From positions 1 through 64,000 of the forward strand of contig JANQJV010000297.1 of NCBI GenBank assembly GCA_028281465.1: DNA of 64,000 nt, read 5' to 3'. The stretch comes from Azospirillaceae bacterium (lineage in GTDB: Bacteria > Pseudomonadota > Alphaproteobacteria > Azospirillales > Azospirillaceae). The position numbers and the translations under genes are program-made. The notes beneath the pieces are model-generated. The model was not told where the DNA came from. It ran no database searches and saw only the letters and a program-made list of their open reading frames with translations. This document shows positions 46,957 through 57,605 of the stretch, in pieces. Numbering within the stretch: the stretch's first letter is position 1; each line of letters begins with the position of its first letter.

Positions 46957-47942
46957 CAGGCCGCCTTTCTTTCGATCAGGGGCAGGTAAAAGGCACGAAT
47001 GTGCCGACGGATGTCGTCGGGAATGGTCAGCCGGTTGATGTCGGCACGGAAACCGGCGCTGCCGGGCAGACTCTTGCTGTACCAGCAGATATGTTTGCGT
47101 GCGATGCGCAGCCCGGCTTCGACGCCGTAATGCAGCAGAATCGCTTCGTAATGGCGCATCAGCACATCGAACTGGCGGTCGAGTGGCGGGTCTGGCAGAC
47201 GCCGGCCCGTGCGCAGGAACTCAATGGCCTGGCTCACAAACCACGGCCGGCCATACGTCCCGCGGCCGATCATCACGCCATCGGCACCGGATTGGGCCAG
47301 ACAAGCGGCAACATCGTCGAGCGTTTCGATGTCGCCGTTGGCGATCACCGGGAGATCGACCGCCTCCTTCACCTTGCGGATGAAAACCCAATCGGCCTTG
47401 CCATTGTAGAATTGACACCGCGTACGACCATGCACCGTGACCATGCGGATGCCACAGTCTTCGGCGATGCGCGCCAGGTTCGGCGCATTGCGGTGCGCAT
47501 CATCCCAGCCTGTACGCATCTTCAGCGTAACGGGCAAGGAAACAGCCTCCACGGTGGCCTTCAAAATGCGAGCGGCATGCACTTCGTCGCGCATCAAAGC
47601 GGAACCGGCGTGGCCGTTCACCACCTTCTTGACCGGACAGCCGAAGTTGATGTCGATCAGGGCAGCACCGCGATCCTGGTTCAGACGAGCCGCATCCGCC
47701 ATGACCGCAGGCTCACATCCGGCAAGCTGAACCGCCATCGGCGCTTCTTCCGGTGCGGTCTCGGCCATGCGCAAGGTCTGACGGTTCTGCCGGATCGCAG
47801 CCTGGCTCGCGATCATCTCGGACACGACCAGCCCTGCCCCAAAGTCCTTCACCAGACGGCGATAGGGCAGATCGGTGACGCCCGACATGGGCGCCAGAAT
47901 GACGGGATCTTCGAGGGGAACAGGACCGATCTCAATGCCCAT
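46956..47942 (-). CDS. dusB: tRNA-dihydrouridine synthase (NifR3/DusB)
   Basis: 328 residues, FMN-dependent reductase of tRNA uridines. [20 protein letters not shown] is the entry of the family, [20 protein letters not shown] holds the catalytic Cys, and [18 protein letters not shown] and [10 protein letters not shown] the phosphate/FMN contacts. This is the NifR3 gene of the classic alphaproteobacterial nifR3-ntrBC operon; the one-base overlap with ntrB confirms that. Confidence 0.96.
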   Translation of the reverse strand: MGIEIGPVPLEDPVILAPMSGVTDLPYRRLVKDFGAGLVVSEMIASQAAIRQNRQTLRMAETAPEEAPMAVQLAGCEPAVMADAARLNQDRGAALIDINFGCPVKKVVNGHAGSALMRDEVHAARILKATVEAVSLPVTLKMRTGWDDAHRNAPNLARIAEDCGIRMVTVHGRTRCQFYNGKADWVFIRKVKEAVDLPVIANGDIETLDDVAACLAQSGADGVMIGRGTYGRPWFVSQAIEFLRTGRRLPDPPLDRQFDVLMRHYEAILLHYGVEAGLRIARKHICWYSKSLPGSAGFRADINRLTIPDDIRRHIRAFYLPLIERKAA

Positions 47943-48057
47943 GTTTTAGGCAAATAGTAAGGTGCATCCTATTTGGGCTGAATATCATGAAGTCAGATTT
48001 GTTGCAAGTGCGAAGAGCATGGCAAGCTCATGAGGGCTTTTCTGGTTTATCAATGGT

Positions 48058-48888
48058 CTAAGCCATTCGGCCAAGAACCACCTCTTGAACGAACTTGACC
48101 CCCGGATAAGCCAGAGTGAGCAACAGATAGGCAACCAGGACCCAACGTGCCAAGCCGCGACCGCGTGCCCCGGTGCGTGCCCGTACGAACAACAGAACAC
48201 CGATGAGCAGGAAGGCGGAGATTGACAAGACGGATTTGTGATCCAATGCAATCGCCCACCCCTGCCGCGCAGCGAGCAGCGCAAAGCCGGACAAGACCCC
48301 GGTTGCCAGAACCACCTCCGCCGCAGCCAGGAGCCGGACTTCAAGCCACTCGCACTCCAGAACCGGTGGCAGCAAACCGAATGGTCCGGGCGGCTGCTTG
48401 CGCTTGAGCGCCCGTTCCTTAAGGATAGCAGCCAAGGCCGCCACCGCGGACAGGGTGATGAGCGCGTAGGTTACAACAGACACGGCAATATGCAGGCCGA
48501 TCCAGACATCGACGCGCGTCGGCGGTGCGGGGGTTGATGGCGCCGGGGTCAACACGCCCGTCAACGTCGCGGCCAATCCGAGACAGAGCAGATACGCCAT
48601 CACCAATCGGGTGAGCCGCCAGGCGGCTGGACGCACGCCACACACGATGGCGAAGCAGACCATGCAGGCGGTCACCGACGCCCACAACGCGTCAGCGAGC
48701 TGAGCACTCCACCCCAGGGCAATGCGTTCCACTGTCCACCCGACCAAGCCAGCCACGGCAACGCTGATCAACACCCAAAACCAAGCAGGCGGTGTGTTGT
48801 CATCACGCCGTCCGCCGAAGAATGCAGCCAAAGACAAGGGCATCAGGGCGCCCAGACCCAGCAGGGTCGCCATGGTGGTTGCGCTCAT
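48058..48888 (-). CDS. CcsA/YpjD-like cytochrome c assembly membrane protein
   Basis: 276 residues from the ATG at 48888 (GGAGGAGAGG upstream), with about eight membrane helices. DVWIGLHIAVSVVTYALITL and ALDHKSVLSISAFLLIGVLL carry the spaced histidines of CcsA/HemX-type cytochrome c assembly (PF01578) proteins. The longer frame extending to 49791 is antisense to ispDF and not coding. YpjD/CorE-type proteins of this size are not part of a ccs locus here, and the role is unproven. Confidence 0.82.
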   Translation of the reverse strand: MSATTMATLLGLGALMPLSLAAFFGGRRDDNTPPAWFWVLISVAVAGLVGWTVERIALGWSAQLADALWASVTACMVCFAIVCGVRPAAWRLTRLVMAYLLCLGLAATLTGVLTPAPSTPAPPTRVDVWIGLHIAVSVVTYALITLSAVAALAAILKERALKRKQPPGPFGLLPPVLECEWLEVRLLAAAEVVLATGVLSGFALLAARQGWAIALDHKSVLSISAFLLIGVLLFVRARTGARGRGLARWVLVAYLLLTLAYPGVKFVQEVVLGRMA

Positions 48889-49053
48889 CGCCTCTCCTCC
48901 CCACCTCCACCGAGCCATGCGCTGGCCCCGCCGGCCCGGGACCGGATTACCCGAGTCCAACCGGCCCCCGCGGCCGGATTGCCCTTTTCCCGACCGGTCC
49001 CGGCGCGTAGTGTGGGCGCGCCATGACGGCACCCCGAACCATACCTGAAGACC

Positions 49054-50214
49054 ATGCCGCGCTGCAGTGCCTTGATTGTCGCCGCCGGGCACGGGGCCCG
49101 CTTCGGCAGCGATATGCCAAAGCAGTATCAGCCCCTGGCCGGTGTCCCGATTCTGCGCCGGACCGTCGCCGCCTTCGCTAGCCACCCCGGCGTCGACACG
49201 GTGCGCGTCGTCATCCAGCCGGTGCATGCTACCCTGTTCGCCGATGCGGTCAGAGGGATTGCCGTGGACGAGCCGGTGGCCGGCGGGTCGACACGCCAGG
49301 AGTCTTGTCATCGCGGTCTGGAGTCGCTGACCGCAGCGCCGCCGGACTTGGTGTTGATCCACGATGCAGCGCGTCCGTTGATCGACCACGACACCATCAC
49401 GCGGGTGATCGCCGCGCTTGAAGCCAGCTCCGGCGCCATCGCTGCGCTCCCCGTGGTGGATACGCTCAAACGCGGCGATCATGGGATAGTTGCGGGCACG
49501 GTGGATCGTACCAGCCTGTGGCGGGCACAAACGCCACAGGGCTTCCACTTCACCGAAATCTTGGGGGCGCATCGGGCGGCGTCCGGAGCAGAGCTGACCG
49601 ACGATGCCGCTGTGGCAGAACGGTCCGGCCTGGAAGTGGCCCTGGTCGCCGGCCATGAGGACAACCTGAAAGTGACGACCACCGCCGATCTCGAGCGCGC
49701 CGAAATGGTCCTGAGCCGCCGGGCTGCCGACCTCTCTGACATCCGCGTTGGCACTGGCTTCGACGTGCACCGGTTCGGACCAGGCGATCATGTGATCCTA
49801 TGCGGCGTGGCGATCCCGCACGGCCAGAGCCTGGAAGGTCATTCCGATGCCGACGTCGGTTTGCATGCGCTCACCGATGCCATATTGGGCGCACTCGGCG
49901 CGGGCGATATCGGCAGCCATTTTCCCCCGAGCGACCCACAGTGGCGGGGAGCCGATAGCGCGTTGTTTCTCCGCCATGCTGTCGATCTCGTGCGCGAACG
50001 CGGTGGTCGTCTGAGCCACGCCGACGTCACCTTGATCTGTGAACGGCCGAGGATAGGTCCGCATCGCAGCGCCATGGTCTCGCGCCTGGCCAGCCTGCTC
50101 GACATCGATGTCAGCCGGGTCAGCGTCAAGGCGACGACCACCGAGTCCCTCGGGTTCACGGGCCGGCGCGAAGGCATTGCCGCGCAAGCGGCGGCCACAG
50201 TGATCTTTGCCTGA
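49054..50214 (+). CDS. ispDF: Bifunctional IspD/IspF isoprenoid enzyme
   Basis: 386 residues fusing 2-C-methyl-D-erythritol 4-phosphate cytidylyltransferase with 2-C-methyl-D-erythritol 2,4-cyclodiphosphate synthase. The IspD part (to ~225) has [17 protein letters not shown] and HDAARPLID. The IspF part has [38 protein letters not shown] and [19 protein letters not shown], the zinc site and substrate loop. Both are steps of the MEP pathway. The fusion is common in alphaproteobacteria. Confidence 0.97.
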   Translation: MPRCSALIVAAGHGARFGSDMPKQYQPLAGVPILRRTVAAFASHPGVDTVRVVIQPVHATLFADAVRGIAVDEPVAGGSTRQESCHRGLESLTAAPPDLVLIHDAARPLIDHDTITRVIAALEASSGAIAALPVVDTLKRGDHGIVAGTVDRTSLWRAQTPQGFHFTEILGAHRAASGAELTDDAAVAERSGLEVALVAGHEDNLKVTTTADLERAEMVLSRRAADLSDIRVGTGFDVHRFGPGDHVILCGVAIPHGQSLEGHSDADVGLHALTDAILGALGAGDIGSHFPPSDPQWRGADSALFLRHAVDLVRERGGRLSHADVTLICERPRIGPHRSAMVSRLASLLDIDVSRVSVKATTTESLGFTGRREGIAAQAAATVIFA

Positions 50215-50224
50215 AGCGCCGGTG

Positions 50225-50731
50225 ATGCTCGGTCCAGATATCCTCGCGCAGGCGGCAGATGTGGTCTCGACCTGTGCCGCGCAGAGCGTGCGCCTGGTCC
50301 TGGCGGAATCGTGCACCGGAGGTCTGGTTGCCGCCGCCCTCACCGCCATCCCCGGCTCGTCTACGGTGGTCGAATGTGGCTTCGTCGTGTACAGCAACAC
50401 GGCCAAGACCGATCAGCTTGGCGTTCCGCCAGCACTGATCGAGCACTACGGCGCGGTCAGCGCCGAAGTGGCAGGTGCCATGGCAGCGGGGGCTTTGAGG
50501 GTTTCGCCGGCCGACCTGGCCCTCTCGGTCACCGGCATCGCCGGCCCGGGCGGTGCCACGTCCACCAAACCGGTCGGTTTGGTCTTCATTGGCGTGGCGC
50601 GGCGCGATCGGCCTTCTACGGTGGAACGATGCCAGTTCTCTGGGGACCGCGCCAAGATCCGGGCCCAAACCGTGCAGCGCGCGCTGATCCTTATCGGCAC
50701 CGCCGCCGTCAACCTGCCCGCACCCGCGTGA
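50225..50731 (+). CDS. pncC: CinA-family nicotinamide-nucleotide amidohydrolase
   Basis: 168 residues from the ATG at 50225, the CinA C-terminal domain only. [20 protein letters not shown] carries the catalytic Ser, [13 protein letters not shown] the Lys region, and [19 protein letters not shown] is conserved. It deamidates NMN in the pyridine-nucleotide cycle. It follows ispDF after 10 bases and its 3' end overlaps the convergent chemoreceptor gene by 23 bases. Confidence 0.93.
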   Translation: MLGPDILAQAADVVSTCAAQSVRLVLAESCTGGLVAAALTAIPGSSTVVECGFVVYSNTAKTDQLGVPPALIEHYGAVSAEVAGAMAAGALRVSPADLALSVTGIAGPGGATSTKPVGLVFIGVARRDRPSTVERCQFSGDRAKIRAQTVQRALILIGTAAVNLPAPA

Positions 50732-52733
50732 GAAAGGCGTCGACCTCGGACAAGAGCTGGGTGGCCTGGTCATTCAAGTTCTGCGCTGCCGAAAACACCT
50801 GTGTTGCGGCCCCACTGGTTTCATTGGCCGCGGTCTGGATCTCTTCGACGTTGCGCGTCACTTCGCCCGTCCCGCGCGCCGCATCCGTGGCACTTCGGCC
50901 GATCTCCTGCGTCGCCGCTGATTGCTGTTCGACCGCGCCAGCGACCGACGTGGAGATCTCGTCCATCCGCTGAATCGTCTCGGCGATATGGGCAATTGCC
51001 TGTGCTGTCTCACTGGCGACCGATTGCACGGCACCAATTTGACCCGTGATTTCGTCCGTCGCTTTGGCGGTTTGGCCGGCCAGATTCTTGACCTCGCTCG
51101 CCACCACAGCGAACCCCTTGCCGGCCTCACCGGCCCGGGCCGCCTCGATGGTGGCGTTGAGCGCCAACAGATTGGTCTGTGACGCAATTTGTGAGATTAG
51201 ACCGACGACCTCGCCGATTTTATCGCTCGCCGTCTGCAATCCATCGACCAGACTCTGGGTGTTCGTCGCCTGTTCGGCGGCCTGGCGGGCGATCTCGCGG
51301 GAGTTGCCGGTCTGGCGGGCGATCTCACCGATGGAACTCGACAACTCCTCGCTGGCGGCGGCAACCGCGTTGACATTGCCTGTCGCCGTTTCGGCCGCCT
51401 CGGCTGTGGCGACGCTGCATTGCGTCGTCTGTTCAGCCATGTCTGTGAGGGACCGCGCCGTTTGTGCCATCTGGCTGCTTGCACTGGCAATGGATGACAC
51501 CAGAGATTTGACCGCGCTCTCAAAGCCGTCGGCCAGCGTATGCAGGGTGCGTCGTTTCTCATCAGCCGCCTGCGACGCCAAGCGCTCCTGCTCCCGTTCC
51601 AGGCGTTGCTTTTCCGACGCATTTTCCTTGAAGACTTCGACCGCCTGCGCCATTTGCCCCAGCTCGTTAGTCAGCCCAAGCATCGGCACCGGGACCGTGT
51701 GGTCACCGCGTGCAAGACTGTTCATGGTTGCGGTCATGCGCCGGATCGGTCCGGTCAGGCTACCGCTGATCAGGATAGCCAAAACGATCCCCACCACCAG
51801 AGCGACGGCGGCGATGACCACTGTGGTCAGGATGGTCTGTTCAAGCGTCGCGACTCCGATTTGTCCCAGATTGGTCAAACCGTCGACCAACGACAGCCTC
51901 AAAGCACGTGCGGCGTCCCCGAATTCGGCGGCCAGACGATAGGTTTCGCCGGTCACGAGGGCGTGCATGTCGAGCGTGGCGGCAGCGACCTGGTTGAAGG
52001 CTTCCGCATAAGACCGACCAGCCGCCGACGCCTCATCCAGCAGGGCCTTCCATTCTTCGTTGTCCGTCTGTGCACTGAGGCCACCGGTGGAACGGTCGAA
52101 CGACACGAGCTGCCGACGAATGCGCTCCGCCAAGTCCGCCGTCGGAACGTCCAGAAACTGGCCAACCATTGCTCGCGCGAGCAGGAACTCCTGCTGACCA
52201 AAACCGGCAAGACCGGAGAATGACCATTCCGCCCATTCGATCGACGCGACGAGCACCGTCGACATGGTTGTGGTGACCGTCTCACCGACGGGGAGCAAAG
52301 TCTGCTCCAAGACGCGGTCGCGGCGCTGACGCAGTGTTGCCACTTGCTCGACGTTCTCGATCAAGGTAACTAAAATCTGATCGATGGTTTGGAATGGTGC
52401 CAACAAGCTAGTCTCATCGATATCGGCCACGGCTGCAGCAATGTTTCCGCGTAGATCGCCTTGTATTTCCCGAATGGCCAACAAGTCATCCAATTGACCA
52501 GTTTCAACATACGACACGAGGTGCTTCCGTAAAATTGCCACTGTCCGTTCGATCTGAGACACACGAAGCGCATTGATGGAACTTTTTTGTAGTTCCTTGA
52601 AGCGCAGCTCACTAACGCGCAGGCCCCAGACCCCGTCGGCTGCGACGACAACCAGAAGGGTCAGGATCGTTGCCAGGCCCAGGGTAATCCGTGTTCCAAC
52701 GCCTAGATTGACAAACCAGCCAGCCGTCATCAT
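50709..52733 (-). CDS. Methyl-accepting chemotaxis protein
   Basis: 674 residues from the ATG at 52733 (GAAGGA upstream). TM1 ([19 protein letters not shown]), a long helical periplasmic ligand-binding region (~residues 50-310), TM2 ([20 protein letters not shown]), HAMP ([20 protein letters not shown]) and a signalling domain with the hairpin tip [20 protein letters not shown]. The ligand is unknown; no che or flagellar genes are near. Upstream sequence forms a strong leader hairpin (see 52734-53142). Confidence 0.93.
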   Translation of the reverse strand: MMTAGWFVNLGVGTRITLGLATILTLLVVVAADGVWGLRVSELRFKELQKSSINALRVSQIERTVAILRKHLVSYVETGQLDDLLAIREIQGDLRGNIAAAVADIDETSLLAPFQTIDQILVTLIENVEQVATLRQRRDRVLEQTLLPVGETVTTTMSTVLVASIEWAEWSFSGLAGFGQQEFLLARAMVGQFLDVPTADLAERIRRQLVSFDRSTGGLSAQTDNEEWKALLDEASAAGRSYAEAFNQVAAATLDMHALVTGETYRLAAEFGDAARALRLSLVDGLTNLGQIGVATLEQTILTTVVIAAVALVVGIVLAILISGSLTGPIRRMTATMNSLARGDHTVPVPMLGLTNELGQMAQAVEVFKENASEKQRLEREQERLASQAADEKRRTLHTLADGFESAVKSLVSSIASASSQMAQTARSLTDMAEQTTQCSVATAEAAETATGNVNAVAAASEELSSSIGEIARQTGNSREIARQAAEQATNTQSLVDGLQTASDKIGEVVGLISQIASQTNLLALNATIEAARAGEAGKGFAVVASEVKNLAGQTAKATDEITGQIGAVQSVASETAQAIAHIAETIQRMDEISTSVAGAVEQQSAATQEIGRSATDAARGTGEVTRNVEEIQTAANETSGAATQVFSAAQNLNDQATQLLSEVDAFLTRVRAG

Positions 52734-53142
52734 TCCTTCCCCCGATCGGGTCTTGAACCCTTTCCCAGTGCTTTGGCGCACTGAAAAGGCACCAGAGTTC
52801 CAGGTTTTTCGAAAATCGCCGTCGTAAGGCAGATCGCTCTGCCAGTGGCCAGCACCGGTTTTCCGAGTTTAGGCCTCCAAGGCGGTTCTCCATACAGAGA
52901 CGCTGCTCCAATGGCTGCGGTTACAGGCGACGGCGCATCCCAAAGGCCCATGGTCCATCGACCACCTGATGTCCGCTCCAGACCCTATGCGAAGAACGAA
53001 CATGCCGGTGATGGCATGGATTGCACGGCTGATCTGCCCGGTGGATCACGACCAGCATGCGACATGGCGGCGCAAAGACTTGAGAAAGAGAGGTATCACT
53101 CAGTGCGGTGACATGCAGAAGCAGACCCCGCGACTGGCATCC
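52734..53142. promoter_or_regulatory. Chemoreceptor upstream region with leader hairpin
   Basis: About 410 bases without a gene, between the chemoreceptor start and ratA. At 52759-52789, CCTTTCCCAGTGC and GCACTGAAAAGG pair around TTTGGC, 26 bases before the start codon on the minus strand; CCCGATCGGG (52741-52750) sits between it and the ribosome-binding site. A translation-control leader is possible. No known riboswitch consensus was recognised. Confidence 0.4.
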
Positions 53143-53634
53143 TTAGCCACGCTGCCATCCCGCACTCACGGCATTGGCACTGTCGGCGGTCCGAAGATCG
53201 CGTCGCCCATAGAGTTGCCCAGCCCGGGTTTCGAACGCCGCCACCATGCGTTTGACCGCCTCATTGAACAAAGCTGAAATCAGCTTCTGCAACATACGTG
53301 ATCTGAACTCGAAATCGACGTAAAAATCGATGATACAGCCGCCGTTGGCTGGTTCGAAACGCCAATGATTGTTGAGGTAGCGAAACGGCCCCTCCGCGTA
53401 GGTCACATCAATGTGCCGTTTCTCTGGATCGAGCCGCACGTGGGAGGTGAAGCTTTCCCGCACCATCTTGAAGCCGATCATTAGATCGGCGTGCAGTTCG
53501 GTAACCGCGCGTTTCCGAATACGGGCGGCCAGGCACCATGGCAGGAACTCCGGATACCGCTCGACCTCAGCGACAAGACGATACATGTCGTCGGCCGTGT
53601 ACGGTACGAATCTCCGTTCGGCGTGCGTTGGCAT
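53143..53634 (-). CDS. ratA: RatA/Coq10-type START-like protein
   Basis: 163 residues from the ATG at 53634. RRFVPYTADDMYRLVAEVER followed by YPEFLPWC is the signature of the family, and GPFRYLNNHWRFEP, DFYVDFEFRSRML and LFNEAVKRMVAAFE follow. In mitochondria Coq10 binds ubiquinone; bacterial RatA has been proposed to block ribosome association. A quinone-related role is the conservative reading. It is downstream of lipA, as in many alphaproteobacteria. Confidence 0.9.
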   Translation of the reverse strand: MPTHAERRFVPYTADDMYRLVAEVERYPEFLPWCLAARIRKRAVTELHADLMIGFKMVRESFTSHVRLDPEKRHIDVTYAEGPFRYLNNHWRFEPANGGCIIDFYVDFEFRSRMLQKLISALFNEAVKRMVAAFETRAGQLYGRRDLRTADSANAVSAGWQRG

Positions 53635-53687
53635 GGGACCAGCAATCCGTATGGCTTGAGGCGTTGGGGGCACAAGGTCGGGGGTCG

Positions 53688-54638
53688 TCAGGCGGCCGTG
53701 GACTGCCGCCGCACCGCTTTCAAGCGTTCGAAATCCTCGCCGGCATGGTAGGACGAGCGGGTCAGAGGGGACGCCGAGACCTGCAGAAACCCCTTGGCTT
53801 TGCCCCGTGTGGCATAGGACTCGAACTCCTCCGGCGTCACGAACCGGTCGACCGCGGCATGTTTCGGTGTCGGCTGCAAGTACTGGCCAATGGTGAGGAA
53901 ATCCACCTCAGCCGCACGCAAATCATCCATCACTTGGCCGATTTCCTCGCCTAACTCACCCAAGCCAACCATGATACCAGATTTTGTGAACATGCCGGCG
54001 TCCAACTCTTTCACCCGGGCCAGGAGCTGCAACGACGTGAAATAGCGCGCGCCTGGACGGATCGATGGGTAGAGTCGCGGGACCGTCTCCATGTTGTGGT
54101 TGAACACATCCGGACGCGCTGCAACCACGGTCTCGACGGCACCTCGCTTGCGCATAAAATCAGGCGTCAGCACCTCCACGGTCGTGGCCGGCGAGACCTG
54201 CCGGATCGCCGCTATGGTCCGGGCAAAATGTCCGGCTCCGCCGTCATCCAGATCATCACGGTCGACCGAGGTCACCACCACATGTGCCAAGCCCATGTCG
54301 GCCACCGCATGAGCGACGTTTTCCGGTTCATGCGGATCAAGGCGGTCGGGCCGGCCTGTGGCGACATTACAGAATGCACAGGCCCGCGTGCATACCGACC
54401 CCAGAATCATGAAAGAGGCGTGGCGATGCTTCCAACAGTCCCCAATGTTTGGACAGGCTGCCTCCTCACACACCGTGTGCAGGTTATGGCCACGAATCAG
54501 GGCTTTGAGATCGTTGTACTCGCGACTGACCGGTGCTTTCACTCGAATCCATGCTGGCTTGCGCTGCACCGGATTGTCCGGCCGGTGGGCTTTTTCCGGA
54601 TGCCGCAGCCGAACCATCGCCGTTTCCGACCCTGCCAT
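53688..54638 (-). CDS. lipA: Lipoyl synthase
   Basis: 316 residues from the ATG at 54638, radical SAM. The auxiliary cluster motif [13 protein letters not shown] and the SAM cluster motif [13 protein letters not shown] are both present, and the C-terminal Ser of [11 protein letters not shown] ligates the auxiliary cluster. It inserts two sulfurs into octanoyl groups on lipoyl domains, here presumably those of PdhB and PdhC. 38 bases after lpdA, so likely co-transcribed with the pyruvate dehydrogenase genes. Confidence 0.97.
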   Translation of the reverse strand: MAGSETAMVRLRHPEKAHRPDNPVQRKPAWIRVKAPVSREYNDLKALIRGHNLHTVCEEAACPNIGDCWKHRHASFMILGSVCTRACAFCNVATGRPDRLDPHEPENVAHAVADMGLAHVVVTSVDRDDLDDGGAGHFARTIAAIRQVSPATTVEVLTPDFMRKRGAVETVVAARPDVFNHNMETVPRLYPSIRPGARYFTSLQLLARVKELDAGMFTKSGIMVGLGELGEEIGQVMDDLRAAEVDFLTIGQYLQPTPKHAAVDRFVTPEEFESYATRGKAKGFLQVSASPLTRSSYHAGEDFERLKAVRRQSTAA

Positions 54639-54676
54639 GTCGCTCCCGATCCTCAAGCTACCTAGACTTGTAACAC

Positions 54677-56089
54677 TTAGAAATGGATGGCCCGGCCGTA
54701 CGCATCAAGGACGGATTCATGCATCATTTCCGACAAGGTCGGATGCGGGAAGACGGTGTGCATGAGTTCCGCCTCGGTGGTCTCCAGTGTCTTAGCGATG
54801 CCATAGCCTTGAATCATCTCTGTCACCTCGGCACCGACCATGTGCGCACCGAGCAACTCGCCGGTTTTGGCATCGAATACCGTCTTGACAAGACCTTCCG
54901 GCTCCCCGAGGGCGATGGCCTTGCCGTTGCCGATGTAAGGGAATCGTCCGACCTTGACCTGATGGCCAGCGTCCTTTGCGGCCCGTTCGGTCAGGCCGAC
55001 ACTGGCGACCTGCGGCGTTGAATAGGTGCAGCCGGGGATGTTGCGCGCATCAAGTGGGTGCACACCCGCGACACCGGCAATCTTCTCAACGCAAACCACC
55101 CCTTCGTGGCTGGCTTTATGCGCCAGCCAGGGCGGACCGACCACGTCACCAATGGCATAAACACCGGGTTCGCTCGTGCGCATCCATTCGTCCGTGACGA
55201 TGTGGGTCTTCTCCACCTGCACCTTGGTATCTTCGAGGCCAATATCGTCCACATTGCCGACGATGCCGACGGCCAAGATGACGCGATCGACGGTGATCTC
55301 TTCGGTCTTGCCATTGCCGCCGGCCACGATGGTGGCGGTCACCGTGTCGGGGCCCTTGGTCAGGCCCGTCACCTGGGCCCCCGTCTTGATCGTGATTCCC
55401 TGTTTCTCAAAGCTCTTACGGGCAAAGGCGGAGATCTCCTCGTCTTCTACCGGGAGAATGCGGTCGAGCACCTCGACCACCGTTACCGCCGCTCCCATAG
55501 CGCGGTAAAAACTGGCAAACTCGATGCCGATCGCGCCGGAGCCGACAACCAACAGCGACTTCGGCATGGCCTGCGGCACCATGGCCTCCTTATAGGTCCA
55601 AACCAATTTGCCGTCTGGCACCAGGAGCGGCGGCAGCGTACGGGCCCGCGCACCGGTCGCCACGAGGATGTGTTTGCTGGTCAAAGTGCCGACATCGGTT
55701 CCCTTGGCATCGGTCACGGCGACCTTGCCGGCCCCAGCGAGCCGACCGTGCCCGTCGAAGACCGTCACCTTGTTCTTCTTCAGTAGATGCTTGACGCCGC
55801 CGGACAACTGGCTGGCCACCTGACGTGAGCGCTTGACCACTTTAGTGATGTCGAACCGGACATTGTCGGCGGTGAAGCCGAACTGATCCAGGTGATGCAA
55901 CAAATGGTGGATCTCCGATGAGCGTAACAACGCCTTGGTCGGAATACAGCCCCAGTTGAGGCAGATACCCCCCAGATGCTCGCGTTCGACGAGACTGGTC
56001 TTCAAGCCCAATTGGCTGGCCCGGATTGCCGCCACATACCCGCCTGGCCCACCACCGACCACCACGATATCAAAGCTCTGATCCGCCAC
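54677..56089 (-). CDS. lpdA: Dihydrolipoamide dehydrogenase (E3)
   Basis: 470 residues from a GTG at 56089, preceded by GGGGAGG and followed by [20 protein letters not shown], the FAD Rossmann motif. [16 protein letters not shown] is the redox-active disulfide loop, [18 protein letters not shown] the NAD motif, and [20 protein letters not shown] the C-terminal His-Glu pair. Re-oxidises the lipoyl arms with NAD+. It is in line with pdhABC. Confidence 0.96.
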   Translation of the reverse strand: MADQSFDIVVVGGGPGGYVAAIRASQLGLKTSLVEREHLGGICLNWGCIPTKALLRSSEIHHLLHHLDQFGFTADNVRFDITKVVKRSRQVASQLSGGVKHLLKKNKVTVFDGHGRLAGAGKVAVTDAKGTDVGTLTSKHILVATGARARTLPPLLVPDGKLVWTYKEAMVPQAMPKSLLVVGSGAIGIEFASFYRAMGAAVTVVEVLDRILPVEDEEISAFARKSFEKQGITIKTGAQVTGLTKGPDTVTATIVAGGNGKTEEITVDRVILAVGIVGNVDDIGLEDTKVQVEKTHIVTDEWMRTSEPGVYAIGDVVGPPWLAHKASHEGVVCVEKIAGVAGVHPLDARNIPGCTYSTPQVASVGLTERAAKDAGHQVKVGRFPYIGNGKAIALGEPEGLVKTVFDAKTGELLGAHMVGAEVTEMIQGYGIAKTLETTEAELMHTVFPHPTLSEMMHESVLDAYGRAIHF

Positions 56090-56207
56090 CTGATCCTCCC
56101 CCAACCGGTTCGCTTCGCTTCGTCGCTTCGACGTTTTCAACCAGGTTCGCGACGCCCGCGCGTCGTTCGAAATGATGCGATCACCGGGCGCTGGTTGCGC
56201 GCCCTTC

Positions 56208-57560
56208 TCACAACAACATGGTGAGCGGGTCCTCGATCAATCTCTTGAAAGCGGCCAGGAACTGGGCACCAATGGCGCCATCGACGACACGGTGGTCGGT
56301 CGACAAAGTGCAGCTCATCAGAGTGGCGATCGTCAGCGCGCCCTCCTTCACGACGGCCCGTTGCTCGCCGGCCCCCACGGCCAGCAGGCAGCCCTGTGGC
56401 GGGTTTATGATGGCGGCGAACTCCCGCACACCGAACATGCCCAGGTTTGAGATGGTGAAACTGCCGCCCTGGTAGTCTTCCGGCTTAAGTTTACCGTCGC
56501 GCGCCTTCCTGGCCAGGCCTTTCATCTCGTTGGAGAGAGTGGCCAGTCCCTTGGTTTCGGCCTGCTTGATGATTGGGGTGATCAGGCCGTCCGGTGTTGC
56601 GACGGCAACGGAGACATCAGCATGCTCGTAGAACAGTGTGGCGTCCTCAGTCCAGGCTGCATTGGCTTGCGGCACGGCCTTCAGCGCCAGCGCGCAGGCC
56701 CGGATGACGAAGTCGTTGACGGAGAGTTTGTATTCATCCGAGCGGTCATTGAGCTGTTTGCGCATGGCAAGCAGCGTGTCCAGCTCACAGTCAACAGTCA
56801 GATAAAAATGTGGGATGGTCTGTTTCGCCTCGGTCAGGCGTCGGGCGATGGTCTTGCGCATGGAACTGTTCGGCTTGGCCTCGTAACGCAAGCCAAAAAC
56901 GTCCGACAGCGTCTTGGCGTCCGGCCCGGAAGCCACCACCGGCGGCTTCACGGCCGCAGCCGGGGCCACGGCGGGCGCAGACGCAGACGCAGACGCCGCG
57001 GCCGCCGGCTGGGGACCCGGTACCACTGCAGCAGTCGCGTCCGCAGCGATCGCTCGTTCCACATCGGTTTTGACGATGCGGCCGTTCGGACCGCTTCCTG
57101 CAATGGTGGAAAGAGGCAGGCCTGCTTGGTGCGCCATACGCCGTGCCAAAGGACTGGCGAAGACCCGCCTGTCCGTGCCGCTTGCCGACACGGCCACCGC
57201 GGGAGTGGCTGTGGTCGGTGGTGCAGATGCCTGAGATGCCGCTGGCGCAGCGGATGCTGGGGGCGACGACGACGCGGAGCCGGCAGTGGCAGCGCCGCTC
57301 AGCGCCGTAGCGTCTTCGCCGTCCAGCAGCAAGAGGGCGATCGGTGCGTTGACCGCCACGTTCTGTGTGCCGGCCGCGACGAGAATCTTGCCGAGGCGGC
57401 CTTCGTCCACCGCTTCCACTTCCATCGTCGCCTTATCGGTTTCGATTTCAGCGATGGTGTCGCCGGCGTTGATGGCGTCGCCCTCGGTCTTGAGCCACTT
57501 CGCCAAGGTACCCTCGGTCATGGTTGGCGACAGGGCGGGCATGAGAATTTCGATCGGCAT
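56208..57560 (-). CDS. pdhC: Pyruvate dehydrogenase E2, dihydrolipoamide acetyltransferase
   Basis: 450 residues. An N-terminal lipoyl domain has [20 protein letters not shown] with the lipoylated Lys in DKA. An Ala/Pro-rich linker leads to the E3/E1-binding domain (VFASPLARRMAHQAGLPLST, then SGPNGRIVK), then a second Ala/Pro linker. The acyltransferase core ends with STDHRVVDGAIGAQFLAAFK, the catalytic His-Asp motif. One lipoyl domain on E2 and one on PdhB is the alphaproteobacterial arrangement. Confidence 0.95.
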   Translation of the reverse strand: MPIEILMPALSPTMTEGTLAKWLKTEGDAINAGDTIAEIETDKATMEVEAVDEGRLGKILVAAGTQNVAVNAPIALLLLDGEDATALSGAATAGSASSSPPASAAPAASQASAPPTTATPAVAVSASGTDRRVFASPLARRMAHQAGLPLSTIAGSGPNGRIVKTDVERAIAADATAAVVPGPQPAAAASASASAPAVAPAAAVKPPVVASGPDAKTLSDVFGLRYEAKPNSSMRKTIARRLTEAKQTIPHFYLTVDCELDTLLAMRKQLNDRSDEYKLSVNDFVIRACALALKAVPQANAAWTEDATLFYEHADVSVAVATPDGLITPIIKQAETKGLATLSNEMKGLARKARDGKLKPEDYQGGSFTISNLGMFGVREFAAIINPPQGCLLAVGAGEQRAVVKEGALTIATLMSCTLSTDHRVVDGAIGAQFLAAFKRLIEDPLTMLL

Positions 57561-57605
57561 GGGTCTGGTCCCCGGGCGGGTGAAGGCGGAATCGGCGGAC
57601 GGGTC

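Noticed and set aside
46884-47957. 357-codon plus-strand frame
   Set aside because: Antisense to dusB and the start of ntrB.
48889-49791. N-terminal extension of the CcsA-like frame
   Set aside because: It is antisense to ispDF, and a strong ribosome-binding site plus membrane start occur at 48888.
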